Source: Streptomyces mayonensis
GTDB taxonomy: Bacteria > Actinomycetota > Actinomycetes > Streptomycetales > Streptomycetaceae
DNA: 64,000 bases
Assembly: GCF_018982965.1 (NCBI RefSeq)
Contig: NZ_JACBYP010000005.1
Span: 1-64,000, forward strand
Reading direction: 5' to 3'
Below, one piece after another: positions 54,966 through 64,000 of the stretch. Within the stretch, counting starts at the first letter, position 1, and each line of letters starts with the position of its first letter. The translations under genes and the position numbers were made by a program. A model generated the notes under the pieces. It searched no databases. It saw only the letters and a list, made by a program, of their open reading frames with translations, and was not told the DNA's origin.

Positions 54966-55774
54966 ATGTCCGTCCTGGTCCGTGCCTGCCCGATGCAGTC
55001 GGTCGTAGGGGCGACTGCGGTACGTACCGCCTCCACGATCGGCGGCGGGAAGCCGTCCAGATAGAAGTGACCGCCGGCGAAGTCCCGGGTGCGGAACTCC
55101 GCGGTGGTGTGCTCGGCCCAGGCTTGCAGGTCGCCGTGGCTGAGTTCGTCGTCCCGGCCCGTCCAGGCGGTGATGGGGCAGGAGAGCAGCGCGGGGCAGC
55201 TGCCGGGCCGGTAGGCGGCGGCAGCCCGGAGGTCGCTGCGCAGGGCCGGCAGGGTCATCGCCAAGAGCTCGGGATTTCCGATGACCGCCGGGTCGGTGCC
55301 GCCCAGCCTCAGCAGTGCCTCCACGGCGGCATCCTCGCCGTCGGCGGACAGTCGCAAGGACGTGCACCGGTACGGCGCCTGCATGCCGGAGACGATCAGC
55401 CCCGCGGGCGGGGCACCGTAGCGGTGCTCGAGCCGGGCGGCCGTCTCGAAGGCGACCAGGGCGCCCAGGCTGTGTCCGAACAGGACCGGTGCGGAAGCCG
55501 GCCGCGGCTCGGCGAGCAGCCGTGCGATCTCGTCCGCGAGCTGTGCGACGTCCTCGAAGGCGGGCTCGGCACAGCGGTCCTGGCGCCCCGGATACTGCAC
55601 GGCCAGGACCCGGACATCGGAGGCGAGCGCCGCGGAGAGCGGGAAGTACTGGCCCGCGCTGCCGCCCGCGTGGGGGAAGCACACGAGCGTGCGGGCCTGT
55701 TCGCGGGCGCCGTGGAAGGCACGGAGCCAGGCGGCGCGGTCGCTCGCCCCGTTGTGGGCGGTCGGAAGGGTCAT
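54962..55774 (-). CDS. Type II thioesterase
   Basis: A 270-aa alpha/beta hydrolase. It starts with LVCFPHAGGSAGQYFPLS, typical of type II thioesterases, has the nucleophile motif FGHSLGALVAFE, and the catalytic His in FAGGHFYLDG. Such enzymes remove stalled or wrong acyl groups from carrier domains. It is coupled by ATGA overlaps to the A-T gene before it and the exporter after it. Confidence 0.93.
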   Translation of the reverse strand: MTLPTAHNGASDRAAWLRAFHGAREQARTLVCFPHAGGSAGQYFPLSAALASDVRVLAVQYPGRQDRCAEPAFEDVAQLADEIARLLAEPRPASAPVLFGHSLGALVAFETAARLEHRYGAPPAGLIVSGMQAPYRCTSLRLSADGEDAAVEALLRLGGTDPAVIGNPELLAMTLPALRSDLRAAAAYRPGSCPALLSCPITAWTGRDDELSHGDLQAWAEHTTAEFRTRDFAGGHFYLDGFPPPIVEAVRTAVAPTTDCIGQARTRTDI

Positions 55775-57531
55775 GCGGCGGCTCGTTCCGTGATCAGTGC
55801 GGCGATCGCGTCCACTGTGGGGTCGTACAGGAACTCCTGTACGGACACCTGGACTTGAAAACGCTGATGGAGGCGGGTCACGACCAGCGCAGCGGAGAGC
55901 GAGGTACCCCCCAGGTCCATGAAGTGCCGGTCGGGAGGTATGTCGGCAACGCCGAGCACCGTCGACCAGATGACGGTGACGGCCGAGCGCACATCGCCGG
56001 GCTCGGGGAGTGTACCGGCGCTGTCGTCAGCGTCGCCGGGGGCCGGCAGGCGGCTGCGGTCGATCTTCCCATTCGGGGAGAGCGGCAGCTCGGGTGCGAG
56101 GACCACGTGGTGCGGAACCATGTAATCGGGCAGCAACCCGGCGGCATGAGCACGCAGTTCGGCCGCGTCGGGTGCGCGCCCGGGCACGGCCACGACATGG
56201 GCGACCAGCCTGCGTTCCTCGCTGCCAGACGATGTCCGGGCCACCACGGCGCACTCCCGCACCGCGGGGTGGCGGAGCAGGGCTGTTTCGATGTCACCGG
56301 GCTCGACCCGGTATCCGCGGATCTTGAGCTGTCCGTCGGCCCGGCCCAGGTACTCCAGGGCTCCGTCGGTCCGCTCCCGCACCAGGTCACCGGTGCGGTA
56401 CGCGCGTACGGTCCGGCCCTCGACCAGGATGCTGCGGAACCGCTCCTGCGTCTGCTGCGGGTCGTGCACATAGCCATGGGCGAGGCCGACCCCGGTCAGC
56501 CACAGCTCGCCGCCCTCCGCACGCGGGACGACATGGGCCGTCATGCCGGGAAGGGGCCGCCCGATAGGGGGAAGGTCGGGCCAGGAGCGCGGCGGACCGG
56601 TGAGAGTGTGGGCGACGGCGACATGAGTTTCCGCCGGACCGTAGTGGTTGTGCAGACGCGCCGCGGGCAGCCGTCCGAACAGTTCCCGGATGGCGGGTGT
56701 GATGTGCAGCGCCTCGCCCGCCACCGCCACCTCGCGAAGCGCGCCGGGCAGTATGCCGAACTCGACGGTCAGATCCGCCAGACGGCGCAGTGCCACGGGA
56801 GGCAGGAAGACCCGCTGGATCTCGCGTTCGCGGCACAGCTCCCACACGCACTGCAGGTCGACGCGTTCGGCGTCGGACGGTGTGTACAAGCAGCCCCCGC
56901 TGCACCAGGCCGTGAACACCTCCTGGACGAACACGTCGAAGCCGAGCGGGGCGAACAGCAGCGTGCGCAGTGGCTCGGAAGACGTGCTGGCCAGCGTCCA
57001 CTCGATCAGGTTGTCCAGGCAACGGTGCGGCATCAGGACCGCCTTGGGCCCGCCGGTGGACCCGGACGTGAAGACCAGGTACGCGGGATCCTCGCTGCCC
57101 GGCTCCGCTCGGTGAGGCGCCGGGGCACGGTGCGCGCTGCCGGGCGTGGCGTACTGCCGGAGGGGCAGCACGACGGGACCGTCCGGCACGTCCGGGGCTC
57201 GCAGACCCGACTCGATCAGCGCGAACCGGGCATGGCTGCGCCGCCACATGTGCTGGATACGGTCCGCCGGATACTGCGGATCCACCACACAGAAGGCCCC
57301 GCCCGACCGGAGTACAGCGAGGAGGGCCACGCCGAGCGCGACTCCGCGGGAGGCCTGGATGAGCACTACGTCCCCCGGGCGCACCCCCTGTCGCGTCAGA
57401 TGTCCGGCCAGGTCGGCCGATCTGCGGTCGAGTTCGGCATAGTCGAGGCTGCCGTCGGGTGCGACCAGCGCGGCCGCCCGGGGGTGGCGACGTACCTGGG
57501 CGTCGATCATCTCCACTACACGGCCGGGCAA
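55771..57531 (-). CDS. NRPS A-T didomain, predicted proline-activating
   Basis: A 586-aa protein with an adenylation domain ([22 protein letters not shown], catalytic Lys in LSPNGKIDRS) followed by a carrier domain (FMDLGGTSLSAALV). The by-eye specificity code is DVQFVAHVAK, a standard proline code. It has no condensation domain, so it loads Pro in trans or as a starter. The start is TTG, chosen to keep the A-domain N-terminus, but the ribosome site is weak; a GTG five codons on is an alternative. Its start overlaps the thioesterase-like gene by 16 bases. Confidence 0.9.
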   Translation of the reverse strand: MPGRVVEMIDAQVRRHPRAAALVAPDGSLDYAELDRRSADLAGHLTRQGVRPGDVVLIQASRGVALGVALLAVLRSGGAFCVVDPQYPADRIQHMWRRSHARFALIESGLRAPDVPDGPVVLPLRQYATPGSAHRAPAPHRAEPGSEDPAYLVFTSGSTGGPKAVLMPHRCLDNLIEWTLASTSSEPLRTLLFAPLGFDVFVQEVFTAWCSGGCLYTPSDAERVDLQCVWELCREREIQRVFLPPVALRRLADLTVEFGILPGALREVAVAGEALHITPAIRELFGRLPAARLHNHYGPAETHVAVAHTLTGPPRSWPDLPPIGRPLPGMTAHVVPRAEGGELWLTGVGLAHGYVHDPQQTQERFRSILVEGRTVRAYRTGDLVRERTDGALEYLGRADGQLKIRGYRVEPGDIETALLRHPAVRECAVVARTSSGSEERRLVAHVVAVPGRAPDAAELRAHAAGLLPDYMVPHHVVLAPELPLSPNGKIDRSRLPAPGDADDSAGTLPEPGDVRSAVTVIWSTVLGVADIPPDRHFMDLGGTSLSAALVVTRLHQRFQVQVSVQEFLYDPTVDAIAALITERAAA

Positions 57532-58346
57532 TGCTCTGTCTTCTCCCTCGTGGCCGACGTGAGCGGGAGGCCCAGCGCATCGAGGACCGACGCACGCGTC
57601 TCCTCGGACCTGAGCAGTTCGAACCGGTCGCAGCTCAGGCGCAGTGTGCGCTGCCGCCCGTGCCCGGCCGCGCGAGCGAAGCCGGACGGGTCGGCGTCCG
57701 CGGAGACCAGATGCAGCACCTCCCCCTCCCAGGGCGACGTACGTGCGTGGTGGGCCGCGATCAGATGGCTCAGCCAGTCCGTATACGCACTCACCATGTG
57801 CCCGGCGCTTGCCGCGATCTCCGCTTCGCCGGCGCCTGCCGCGCGCAGCGCCGCGTGGGCCTGGCGGGCCACTTCGCCGGTGAGTTCGTCGACGAAGCGC
57901 TCCGGGTCCTCGGCCAGTGCGGCGGTGTCGACCCGCTCGCTCAGCTCCTGCTCGTCCGGCTGGACGCCGAGACCGCCGAGCCGCGCCCGGTAGTCCGCCG
58001 TGATCGAGTCCAGGGACGTGGCCTCGGCGTCGAACAGCACGATCAACGGTGGCTCCCCGCCCAGGGCGGCGGCCACCTCGAAGGCGAGCGGCGCCGAGGC
58101 GCAGTAGGCGGCGACCGCCGCGATCGGCCCCGTCCCGGACGGCACGTTCGCCAGCAGCCGGGCAGCGTAGTCGGCGCCGCTCACCGCCCGCGGCAGAGGG
58201 GCTCGTAGCAGGCCGTGGACCCGTACCCCGTGCCCGTCCAGGCCCAGTTCGTCGATCCGGGCCTCCTTCCGGTAACCGGGGTAGTCGAGTGTGAGAACCA
58301 CAGGCTCTTCCCTCTGGGGCATGGACGAGGTCCTTTCGCTGCTCAC
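57516..58346 (-). CDS. Thioesterase-like protein with altered catalytic residues
   Basis: A 276-aa protein with the layout of a type I thioesterase domain. The nucleophile elbow reads AAYCASAPLAFEVA, where Cys takes the place of the usual Ser in GWSFGG-type elbows. The Asp strand is LIVLFDAEA. The C-terminal catalytic-His position reads CDRFELL, with Arg instead of His. It may therefore use unusual chemistry or be non-catalytic. The GTG start overlaps the PKS stop (GTGA). A later ATG (MPQREEP) with AAAGGA in front is an equally good start and would give 268 aa. Confidence 0.75.
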   Translation of the reverse strand: MSSERTSSMPQREEPVVLTLDYPGYRKEARIDELGLDGHGVRVHGLLRAPLPRAVSGADYAARLLANVPSGTGPIAAVAAYCASAPLAFEVAAALGGEPPLIVLFDAEATSLDSITADYRARLGGLGVQPDEQELSERVDTAALAEDPERFVDELTGEVARQAHAALRAAGAGEAEIAASAGHMVSAYTDWLSHLIAAHHARTSPWEGEVLHLVSADADPSGFARAAGHGRQRTLRLSCDRFELLRSEETRASVLDALGLPLTSATREKTEHCPAV

Positions 58347-61300
58347 TGCGGGTCCCCGCCGACGAGGCCGGACAGCGTGCTCAGTTGTGCGGTCATCAGC
58401 TCGTGGGCGCCGTCGACGAGTTCCTCCATGGAGGCGAGCTGCTGTCCGGCGACGGCGGTGAAGGTCCGCGCTGCGCTGCTGGGCTCCGGGGCGGCCGTGG
58501 GCCCGATCGGCCCGGACACGGCGCCCGCCGGCGGGGGCGTTCCCTCCACCGGCCTCTCCACCCGGGTGAGCCGGGGCAGTTCCGGCGTCGGGTACGGCTC
58601 GCGGCGGAAGGGATAGCCGGGCAGCCGAACCCGGCCGCCGCCCGTCCCCATGGTTCGCCAGTCAAGGCTCAGGCCACGGCGGTACAGCTCCGCCAGCGCC
58701 TCGTGCAGCCCGCCGGCACCGGCCGGCTCCCCCGACTGGGTCGCGATCCAGTGAGTGCCGGGCAGCGCCGTCCGGCCCAGCGACGTGAGTACGCCCGCGG
58801 GCCCGAGCTCCAGAAAGTCGACGTGGCCCAGCGCGTGCACAGCGGCCACGGTCCGCTGGAACAGCACCGGCCGGCGCGCCTGACGCACCAGGTGTTCCGC
58901 GTCCACGACGGACCCCGCGGGCAGCACCTCGCCCCGCGCGCCGGCGCCGCACGGCAACCGCAGCGGCGTGAACGTGAGGGAGTCGGCGGCCTCCCTCAGC
59001 GCGGGAAGCACCGGGTCGAGCAGCGCGGAGTGGAAGGCGCGATCCCCGTCGAGCGGCCGGCAGGCGGTGTCCTCCCCGGCCAGCACCCGGTGGGCGGCCG
59101 CCTCGATGGCCTCGGGGTCACCGGACAGCACGAGAGAACGCGGCCCGTTGACCGCGGCGATCTCCACCGGCAGCCCGGCGCACAGCTCCCTCACGGTGTC
59201 GGCGTCGCTGTGCACGGCCAGCATGCGGCCGGGAGCGGCGGCCCTCATGAGGTTGCCCCGCGCGGTGGTGAAACGCAGCCCGTCGGCGAGTGAGAAGGCA
59301 CCCGCGGTGCAGAGCGCTGCCATCTCGCCGAGGCTGTGCCCGAGCACGCACTCGGGCTCGACCCCGAACTGCCGCCACAGCCGCACGAGTGCCATCTGCA
59401 GCGCGAACTGGGCTGCCTGCGTGACCACTCCCGCACCGTCCGAAGGCGGCGTCAGGAGTACGTCGAGCAGGCTGCCCTGTGCCTCCTCCTGCCGGTACGT
59501 CTCCTCGCACTCGTCCAGGACCTCGCGTACGACGGCGTACTGCCGGTACAACTCCCGTGCCATCCCCGCGGTCGCACGACCCTGCCCGGAGAAGGCGAAG
59601 GCGATCGGTCCTGCAGTGGCCGGCCGTTCCTCGTCGCGCAGCCGCAGGAACCGGTCGAGGCCGTCGGCCAGTTCCGCGGCGGTCCGGCCGTGCACCACCG
59701 TGCGGTGGGGATGGTGCGTGCGGCCCAGCGCCAGCGTGGTGTGAACGTCGGCGACGCCGAGCCCGGGTCGTGCTCTCAGCTCGTCCCGCAGTCGCGTGGC
59801 GACCTCGTGCAGGACCTCCTGGGACCGTGCGCTGATCGGGACCGGAAGCGGATGAGCGGGCTGCGGGCGGACCGTCGCCGCCGGCGGTTCCTCGAGGAGC
59901 ACATGGGCGTTCGTACCGCCGAACCCCAGAGCGCTGACCCCGCCCCGGCGCGGCACGCCCCGCGGCGTCCGCCACTCCTCGGCGGCGGTGGCCAGGCGGA
60001 ACGGGCTGGTCTCCCAGGGCAGCCGGGGACTTGGCCGGGTCACGTTCGCGGTGGGCACGATGATGCCGTGCCGCAGCATCAGCACCGTTTTGACGAGCCC
60101 CGCCATCCCGGCACAGGTGTCCAGGTGCCCGAGGCCGGGTTTGACGGAGCCGAGGGTGCAGAACGTGGTCCTGCCCCGCTGCGAGCGGTACGCCCGTGAC
60201 AGCGCTTCGAACTCGACCAGGTCGCCCAGCTCGGTTCCGGTGCCGTGGGCTTCCACATGGCCGACGGAATCGACGTCGATGCCCGCGCGGGCCAGTGCGA
60301 GCCGGACGACCTCCGTGTGGCCCGGCACGCCGGGGGCGGTGAAGCCGGCCTTGGCGGCGCCGTCGTTGTTGACCGCGGAGCCCAGGACGACCGCCTGGAT
60401 CTCGTCCCCGTCGGCCAGGGCCGCGTCCAGCCGCTTGAGCAGCACGACGGCAACGCCGTTGCCCCCGACCGTGCCGTCCGACGCGGCGTCGAAGGCCCGG
60501 CACACCCCGCTCGGAGACAGGATGAACTCCGGATCGGGCACGTACCCCGCGGTCTGTGGCAGATGCACGGCCGCGGCCCCGGCCAGGACCAGGTCGTTCT
60601 CGCCCGACAGCAGTGACTGGGCGGCCAGATGGACCGCGACGAGCCCGGTCGAGCAGGCGCTCTGGACGGCGACGGCCGCACCTGTGAGACCGAGGCGGTA
60701 GGCGACCCGGGTGGCGAGGAAGTCCTGCTGCCCGCCGATCAGCCCTTGCATCTCCTCCATGACGTTCGCCGAGGGCGCGACGCCGCCCATGCCGTGCCGG
60801 GCGAAGTACGGCAGAACGGGGCCGTACAGGTTCATCCCGCCGCCCGCGTACACCCCGACGCGACGGCCGTGGGCCTGGCCCGCGTATCCGCCGTCCTCCA
60901 GGGCGTGGGCGCAGCACTCCAGGAACAGCCGGTGCGCCGGATCGGTGAGAGCTGCCTCTTTCCGGCTCATCCCGAAGTGGTCCGCGTCGAAGCACTCGGC
61001 GTCGTCGACGAGTCCCGCAGCCCGCACCCGCCCGTCGTCGCCCTGCCCGCTGCCCAGGGTGCGCACGCTGCTTCTGCCGGCGCGCAGATTTTCCCAGAGC
61101 GAGGCGAGGTCCGGCGCGCCCGGCAGTCGCGCGGCCATGCCGATGACGGCGATCCGCCCGTCGGTGGCCGCCGGCGCGGACCCGGAACCATGGGGCCCCG
61201 GGTCCGCGCCGGGAGCGAGGTGTGCGGCGAGCGCGGCGATGCTGCTGTGCTCGAACAGAGCGGTGTCGTCCAGGGAGAGGCCGAGAGTGGCTTCCAGGAG

Positions 61301-61438
61301 GACCTTGACCCGCATCAGCGCCAGGGAGGTGAGTCCCAGGTCGAGGAACGAGACCTGCGGATCGGCCGTGCGGCCGATCACCTCCTCGACGAGCGCACCG
61401 ATGCGCTGTCGCAGCTCCCGCTCGCTGAGCGCCTCCAT
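58343..61438 (-). CDS. Type I PKS module, ACP-KS-AT
   Basis: A 1031-aa protein. An N-terminal carrier domain (FLDLGLTSLALMRVK) is followed by a ketosynthase at about 95-520: active-site Cys in VQSACSTGLVAVH, His in EAHGTGTELGD and GHLDTCAGMAG. An acyltransferase lies at about 600-900, with FSGQGRATAGM and GHSLGEMAALC. RAFHSALL at the selectivity position suggests malonyl-CoA. There are no ketoreductase, dehydratase or enoylreductase domains and no C-terminal carrier. The last ~40 residues (GQQLASMEELVDGAHELMT) could be a docking helix. The ATG lies one base after the NRPS stop. The KS probably extends a peptidyl or prolyl thioester by one ketide unit. Confidence 0.92.
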   Translation of the reverse strand: MEALSERELRQRIGALVEEVIGRTADPQVSFLDLGLTSLALMRVKVLLEATLGLSLDDTALFEHSSIAALAAHLAPGADPGPHGSGSAPAATDGRIAVIGMAARLPGAPDLASLWENLRAGRSSVRTLGSGQGDDGRVRAAGLVDDAECFDADHFGMSRKEAALTDPAHRLFLECCAHALEDGGYAGQAHGRRVGVYAGGGMNLYGPVLPYFARHGMGGVAPSANVMEEMQGLIGGQQDFLATRVAYRLGLTGAAVAVQSACSTGLVAVHLAAQSLLSGENDLVLAGAAAVHLPQTAGYVPDPEFILSPSGVCRAFDAASDGTVGGNGVAVVLLKRLDAALADGDEIQAVVLGSAVNNDGAAKAGFTAPGVPGHTEVVRLALARAGIDVDSVGHVEAHGTGTELGDLVEFEALSRAYRSQRGRTTFCTLGSVKPGLGHLDTCAGMAGLVKTVLMLRHGIIVPTANVTRPSPRLPWETSPFRLATAAEEWRTPRGVPRRGGVSALGFGGTNAHVLLEEPPAATVRPQPAHPLPVPISARSQEVLHEVATRLRDELRARPGLGVADVHTTLALGRTHHPHRTVVHGRTAAELADGLDRFLRLRDEERPATAGPIAFAFSGQGRATAGMARELYRQYAVVREVLDECEETYRQEEAQGSLLDVLLTPPSDGAGVVTQAAQFALQMALVRLWRQFGVEPECVLGHSLGEMAALCTAGAFSLADGLRFTTARGNLMRAAAPGRMLAVHSDADTVRELCAGLPVEIAAVNGPRSLVLSGDPEAIEAAAHRVLAGEDTACRPLDGDRAFHSALLDPVLPALREAADSLTFTPLRLPCGAGARGEVLPAGSVVDAEHLVRQARRPVLFQRTVAAVHALGHVDFLELGPAGVLTSLGRTALPGTHWIATQSGEPAGAGGLHEALAELYRRGLSLDWRTMGTGGGRVRLPGYPFRREPYPTPELPRLTRVERPVEGTPPPAGAVSGPIGPTAAPEPSSAARTFTAVAGQQLASMEELVDGAHELMTAQLSTLSGLVGGDPQ

Positions 61439-61439
61439 G

Positions 61440-64000
61440 TCAGCGCTCCTCTGCCTGCGGGACGGTCAGCCGGTGCGCCACCCCGCGGATCGTGGGCGCG
61501 GCGAAGAAGTCGGCCACGGGTATGCGCTGCCCGAACTCCGTGAAGACGCGCTCCAGGACACGTACCGCCGACAGCGAGTTGCCGCCGATGTCGAAGAATG
61601 AGGTGTCCGGTGCGATCGGGTCGACGCCCAGCTCGACCGCCCAGAGCTTGTGGACCGTGAGCTCGAGACCGCTGAGTTCGAAGTCCGTTGCCACAAGGGT
61701 CGGTTCGGCTCGCAGGGTGAGCAGCTCGTCGCGGGCGAGTTTGCCGGTCGCGCCGTACGGAATCCGGTCGAGCCGCACCCAGGACTGCGGTACGAGGTAG
61801 TGCGGCAGTACCGCGGCCAGCTGTGCGCGCAGCGGGGCGCTCCAGTCGCCGTCGGGTGCATGCGCCGGCGAGAGCACCACGAAGGCGGCTAGTTCGGTGT
61901 CACCGGACTCGCCGGGACGGGCCAGGACGACGGCCTCGCGCACACCGTCGAGGCGGCCGAGCGCCCACTGGGCCTCCTCGGGTTCCACCCGGTAGCCGCG
62001 GATCTTCACCTGTTCGTCGATGCGGCCGATGTACTCGAGGACGCCGTCGTCACGCCACCGCACCAGGTCACCGGTGCGATAGCGCCGTTCGCCCGAGTCC
62101 GGCGCCCGAAAGAAGCTGCGCGCGGTGGCGTCGGGGTTGCCGTGGTAGCCATGTGAGACGGCGACACCGCCGATGACGAGTTCGCCGGGGACACCGAGCG
62201 GCACCGGCCGCCCCGAGTCGTCGACCACGACGAGTGTGACATTGTCCACCGGCCGTCCGATCGGTACCACCGTCTCGGTCGCCGGGTTCACCCGGTGCGA
62301 GGTGACCGCGACGGACGTCTCGGTGGGCCCGTACTGGTTGTACAGGCTCAGCTCGGGGCAGTGTGCGGTGAGTTCGCGCAGCTCGGGGGTGAGTGTCAGC
62401 TTTTCGCCGCCGATCAGCAACTGGCGCAGGGACGGCACCGCCTTGAGCTCGCGGGCCAGGTACTTGAGAGGGGTGAACGGCATACTCATCCGCTCCACCT
62501 CGAAGTGGCGCAGCTTCGCGGCGACGGCGGCCGGGTCGTAGCGGGTCTCGTCGTCGACGGTGATCAGCGCCTGTCCTGAGGCGAGGGTGGAGAAGATCTC
62601 CTGGACGCTCGCATCGAAGCCCGCCGAGGCCCATTGCGCGGTCCGCAGCGCACCGAGCGTGCGCAGTTGCCAGCGGATCAGGTTCACCGGGCCCCGGTGC
62701 GGGACGACCACCGGCTTGGGGCGGCCGCTGGAGCCCGAGGTGTAGATCAAGTACGCCGTGGCCTCGTCGTCCACGGTCCGGCCCAGCGGCCCGTCCGTGT
62801 CGCTGGGCGCCACGTCCTCCAGCCACTGCACCGGGCACGGCAGAGTGTCGGCCATGTCGCCGTCGAGCGTGCGGTCGGCGATGACGAGGCGGGCTCCGCT
62901 GTCCGACAGCATGAACGCGCGCCGTTCGACGGGCAGGGCCCGGTCAACCGGCACATAGGCGGCACCGCACTTGAGCACGGCGAGTACCGCCGTCACCAGA
63001 CCCGGGCCGCGCGGCACGCTGACGGCGGCGACCTCGCCCTCGGCCAGGCCCCGGCCGGCGAGCCGCCGTGCGAGGCGGTTGGCCGCTGCGTCCAGCTGCG
63101 CGTAGGTGAGCGGGTCGCCCACGCCGGCCACCGCGAGGGCGTCCGGTGTCAGAGCGGCCTGCTCCTCGAACAGCCCGTGCAGGGTGGCGGGTTCGGTCTC
63201 CCTGCGCTCACCCTGGAAGCCGGCCAGGGTTCGCTCGTCACGTGCGGTCGGCGCCAGCAGCTCGCAGAGGGCGGCGCCCGGAGCATCGACCGAGCGGCGC
63301 AGCAGCTCCTCGATGTACTCGACGATCCGTCGCACCGTCGAATCGTCGAAGAGCCCGGCATCGTATTCGACGGTGCAGCGGATGCCCGCCGCCTGGTCGG
63401 TGAAGTAGAAGGTCAGGCCGAACGGTGCGTGCTTGCGCGGTACGTGGCGGAACTCTGCCGTCAGCCCGGTGTCCTCGAAGACGGAGTCCAGCTCCTCCTC
63501 GTACTCCACCGCTACCTGGAACAGCGGGTTCGCGCCACTGCTGCGGTCCGGGTTGACGGCCTCCACGATCTGGTCGAACGGGACACCCTTGTGGTCCATG
63601 GCCGCCGTGGTGCGGGCCTTGACACGGTGCAGCAGTTCCCGGAAGCCGATGCCGCCGGACAGGTCGAGCCGCAGCGCGACCGTCTCGACGAACATGCCCA
63701 CCACGTCGGCCGCGTCCTCGGGCCGGTTGGTGACCGCCGTACCAAGGACGATGTCGTCCTGCGCGGCGAACCGGCCCAGGGTGGCGGACACCGCACCGAG
63801 CAGTGCCATGAACGGAGTGCAGCCCTCGGCCCGCGCGAGAGAGCGGATGCCGCCGCGCAGCTCGCCGTCGATCTCGTGCACCAGTGTCGCTCCGCGGACC
63901 TCGTGTCCGGCCGGGCGCGGCCGGTCGGTGGGCAGCGTGAGCGGGGCGGCGTCCGCCAGTTCCCGTTGCCAGTAGGCGAGTCCGTCGGCGGCGGAGTCTT
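61440..64000 (-). CDS. NRPS C-A-T module (N-terminus beyond the window edge)
   Basis: About 852 residues are visible. They begin inside a condensation domain (AYWQRELADAAPLTLPTDRP and VVGMFVETVALRLDLSGGIG). A complete adenylation domain follows ([44 protein letters not shown]), then a carrier domain with FDIGGNSLSAVRVL. The by-eye specificity code is DAQSLGQVAK, which I cannot assign. The gene continues past base 64000, so upstream modules cannot be judged. It feeds the ACP-KS-AT protein encoded one base downstream. Confidence 0.93.
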   Translation of the reverse strand, partial: DSAADGLAYWQRELADAAPLTLPTDRPRPAGHEVRGATLVHEIDGELRGGIRSLARAEGCTPFMALLGAVSATLGRFAAQDDIVLGTAVTNRPEDAADVVGMFVETVALRLDLSGGIGFRELLHRVKARTTAAMDHKGVPFDQIVEAVNPDRSSGANPLFQVAVEYEEELDSVFEDTGLTAEFRHVPRKHAPFGLTFYFTDQAAGIRCTVEYDAGLFDDSTVRRIVEYIEELLRRSVDAPGAALCELLAPTARDERTLAGFQGERRETEPATLHGLFEEQAALTPDALAVAGVGDPLTYAQLDAAANRLARRLAGRGLAEGEVAAVSVPRGPGLVTAVLAVLKCGAAYVPVDRALPVERRAFMLSDSGARLVIADRTLDGDMADTLPCPVQWLEDVAPSDTDGPLGRTVDDEATAYLIYTSGSSGRPKPVVVPHRGPVNLIRWQLRTLGALRTAQWASAGFDASVQEIFSTLASGQALITVDDETRYDPAAVAAKLRHFEVERMSMPFTPLKYLARELKAVPSLRQLLIGGEKLTLTPELRELTAHCPELSLYNQYGPTETSVAVTSHRVNPATETVVPIGRPVDNVTLVVVDDSGRPVPLGVPGELVIGGVAVSHGYHGNPDATARSFFRAPDSGERRYRTGDLVRWRDDGVLEYIGRIDEQVKIRGYRVEPEEAQWALGRLDGVREAVVLARPGESGDTELAAFVVLSPAHAPDGDWSAPLRAQLAAVLPHYLVPQSWVRLDRIPYGATGKLARDELLTLRAEPTLVATDFELSGLELTVHKLWAVELGVDPIAPDTSFFDIGGNSLSAVRVLERVFTEFGQRIPVADFFAAPTIRGVAHRLTVPQAEER

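Overview
The window reads as chromosomal DNA of a Streptomyces-like actinomycete. GC is very high, third codon positions are almost all G or C, GTG and TTG starts are common, stop/start overlaps (ATGA, GTGA) are everywhere, and the iron boxes are of the actinobacterial DmdR1/IdeR type. No rRNA, tRNA or CRISPR array was seen. All assignments come from reading the sequence; no database search was possible.

Region 1 (about 129-26884, all minus strand) is a complete catecholate-hydroxamate siderophore cluster. Two iron boxes control it: one upstream of the DHB dehydrogenase and one upstream of the ornithine N-monooxygenase. 2,3-dihydroxybenzoate (DHB) supply is encoded by isochorismate synthase, isochorismatase, dehydrogenase, DHB-AMP ligase, a free aryl carrier protein and a dedicated class I DAHP synthase. 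Hydroxamate supply comes from an ornithine N-monooxygenase and a formyltransferase. Assembly is by one 3370-residue NRPS, C-A-T-E-C-A-T-E-C with no thioesterase, plus an MbtH protein. An MFS exporter, an ABC importer (binding lipoprotein, two permeases, ATPase) and a siderophore-interacting reductase complete it. The architecture fits a mirubactin-type product. The cluster is unusually rich in short tandem repeats, several of them in frame, and two proteins carry His-rich repeat tails.

Region 2 (about 27178-39678) starts with a decayed IS3-type transposase. A tightly coupled minus-strand operon of large unrecognised proteins follows in transcription order: a DUF6603-like protein (854 aa), 726 aa, 1157 aa, 373 aa with a fibre-like tail, and a 381-aa glycine-rich protein, then a strong hairpin and a 443-aa protein. 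None has a signal peptide or membrane segment. This is the best candidate in the window for an undescribed system.

Region 3 (about 40397-50274) is a dicarboxylate/tartrate catabolic island: two DctA-type symporters, a tartrate/D-malate dehydrogenase, D-tartrate dehydratase, ACT-domain malic enzyme and an FAH-family hydrolase/decarboxylase. LysR and GntR regulators sit in the middle. The core CTTATAAG lies in front of both catabolic arms.

Region 4 (about 50344-53801) holds a frameshifted remnant that resembles DUF3556, a PucR-type regulator, an alpha/beta hydrolase, and a stretch without a convincing gene.

Region 5 (53802 to the right edge, minus strand) is the downstream part of an NRPS-PKS cluster: C-A-T (cut by the edge), ACP-KS-AT, a thioesterase-like protein with altered catalytic residues, a proline-type A-T didomain, a type II thioesterase and an MFS exporter. 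Extension of a prolyl unit by malonate recalls detoxin/rimosamide-type pathways, but this is a hypothesis.
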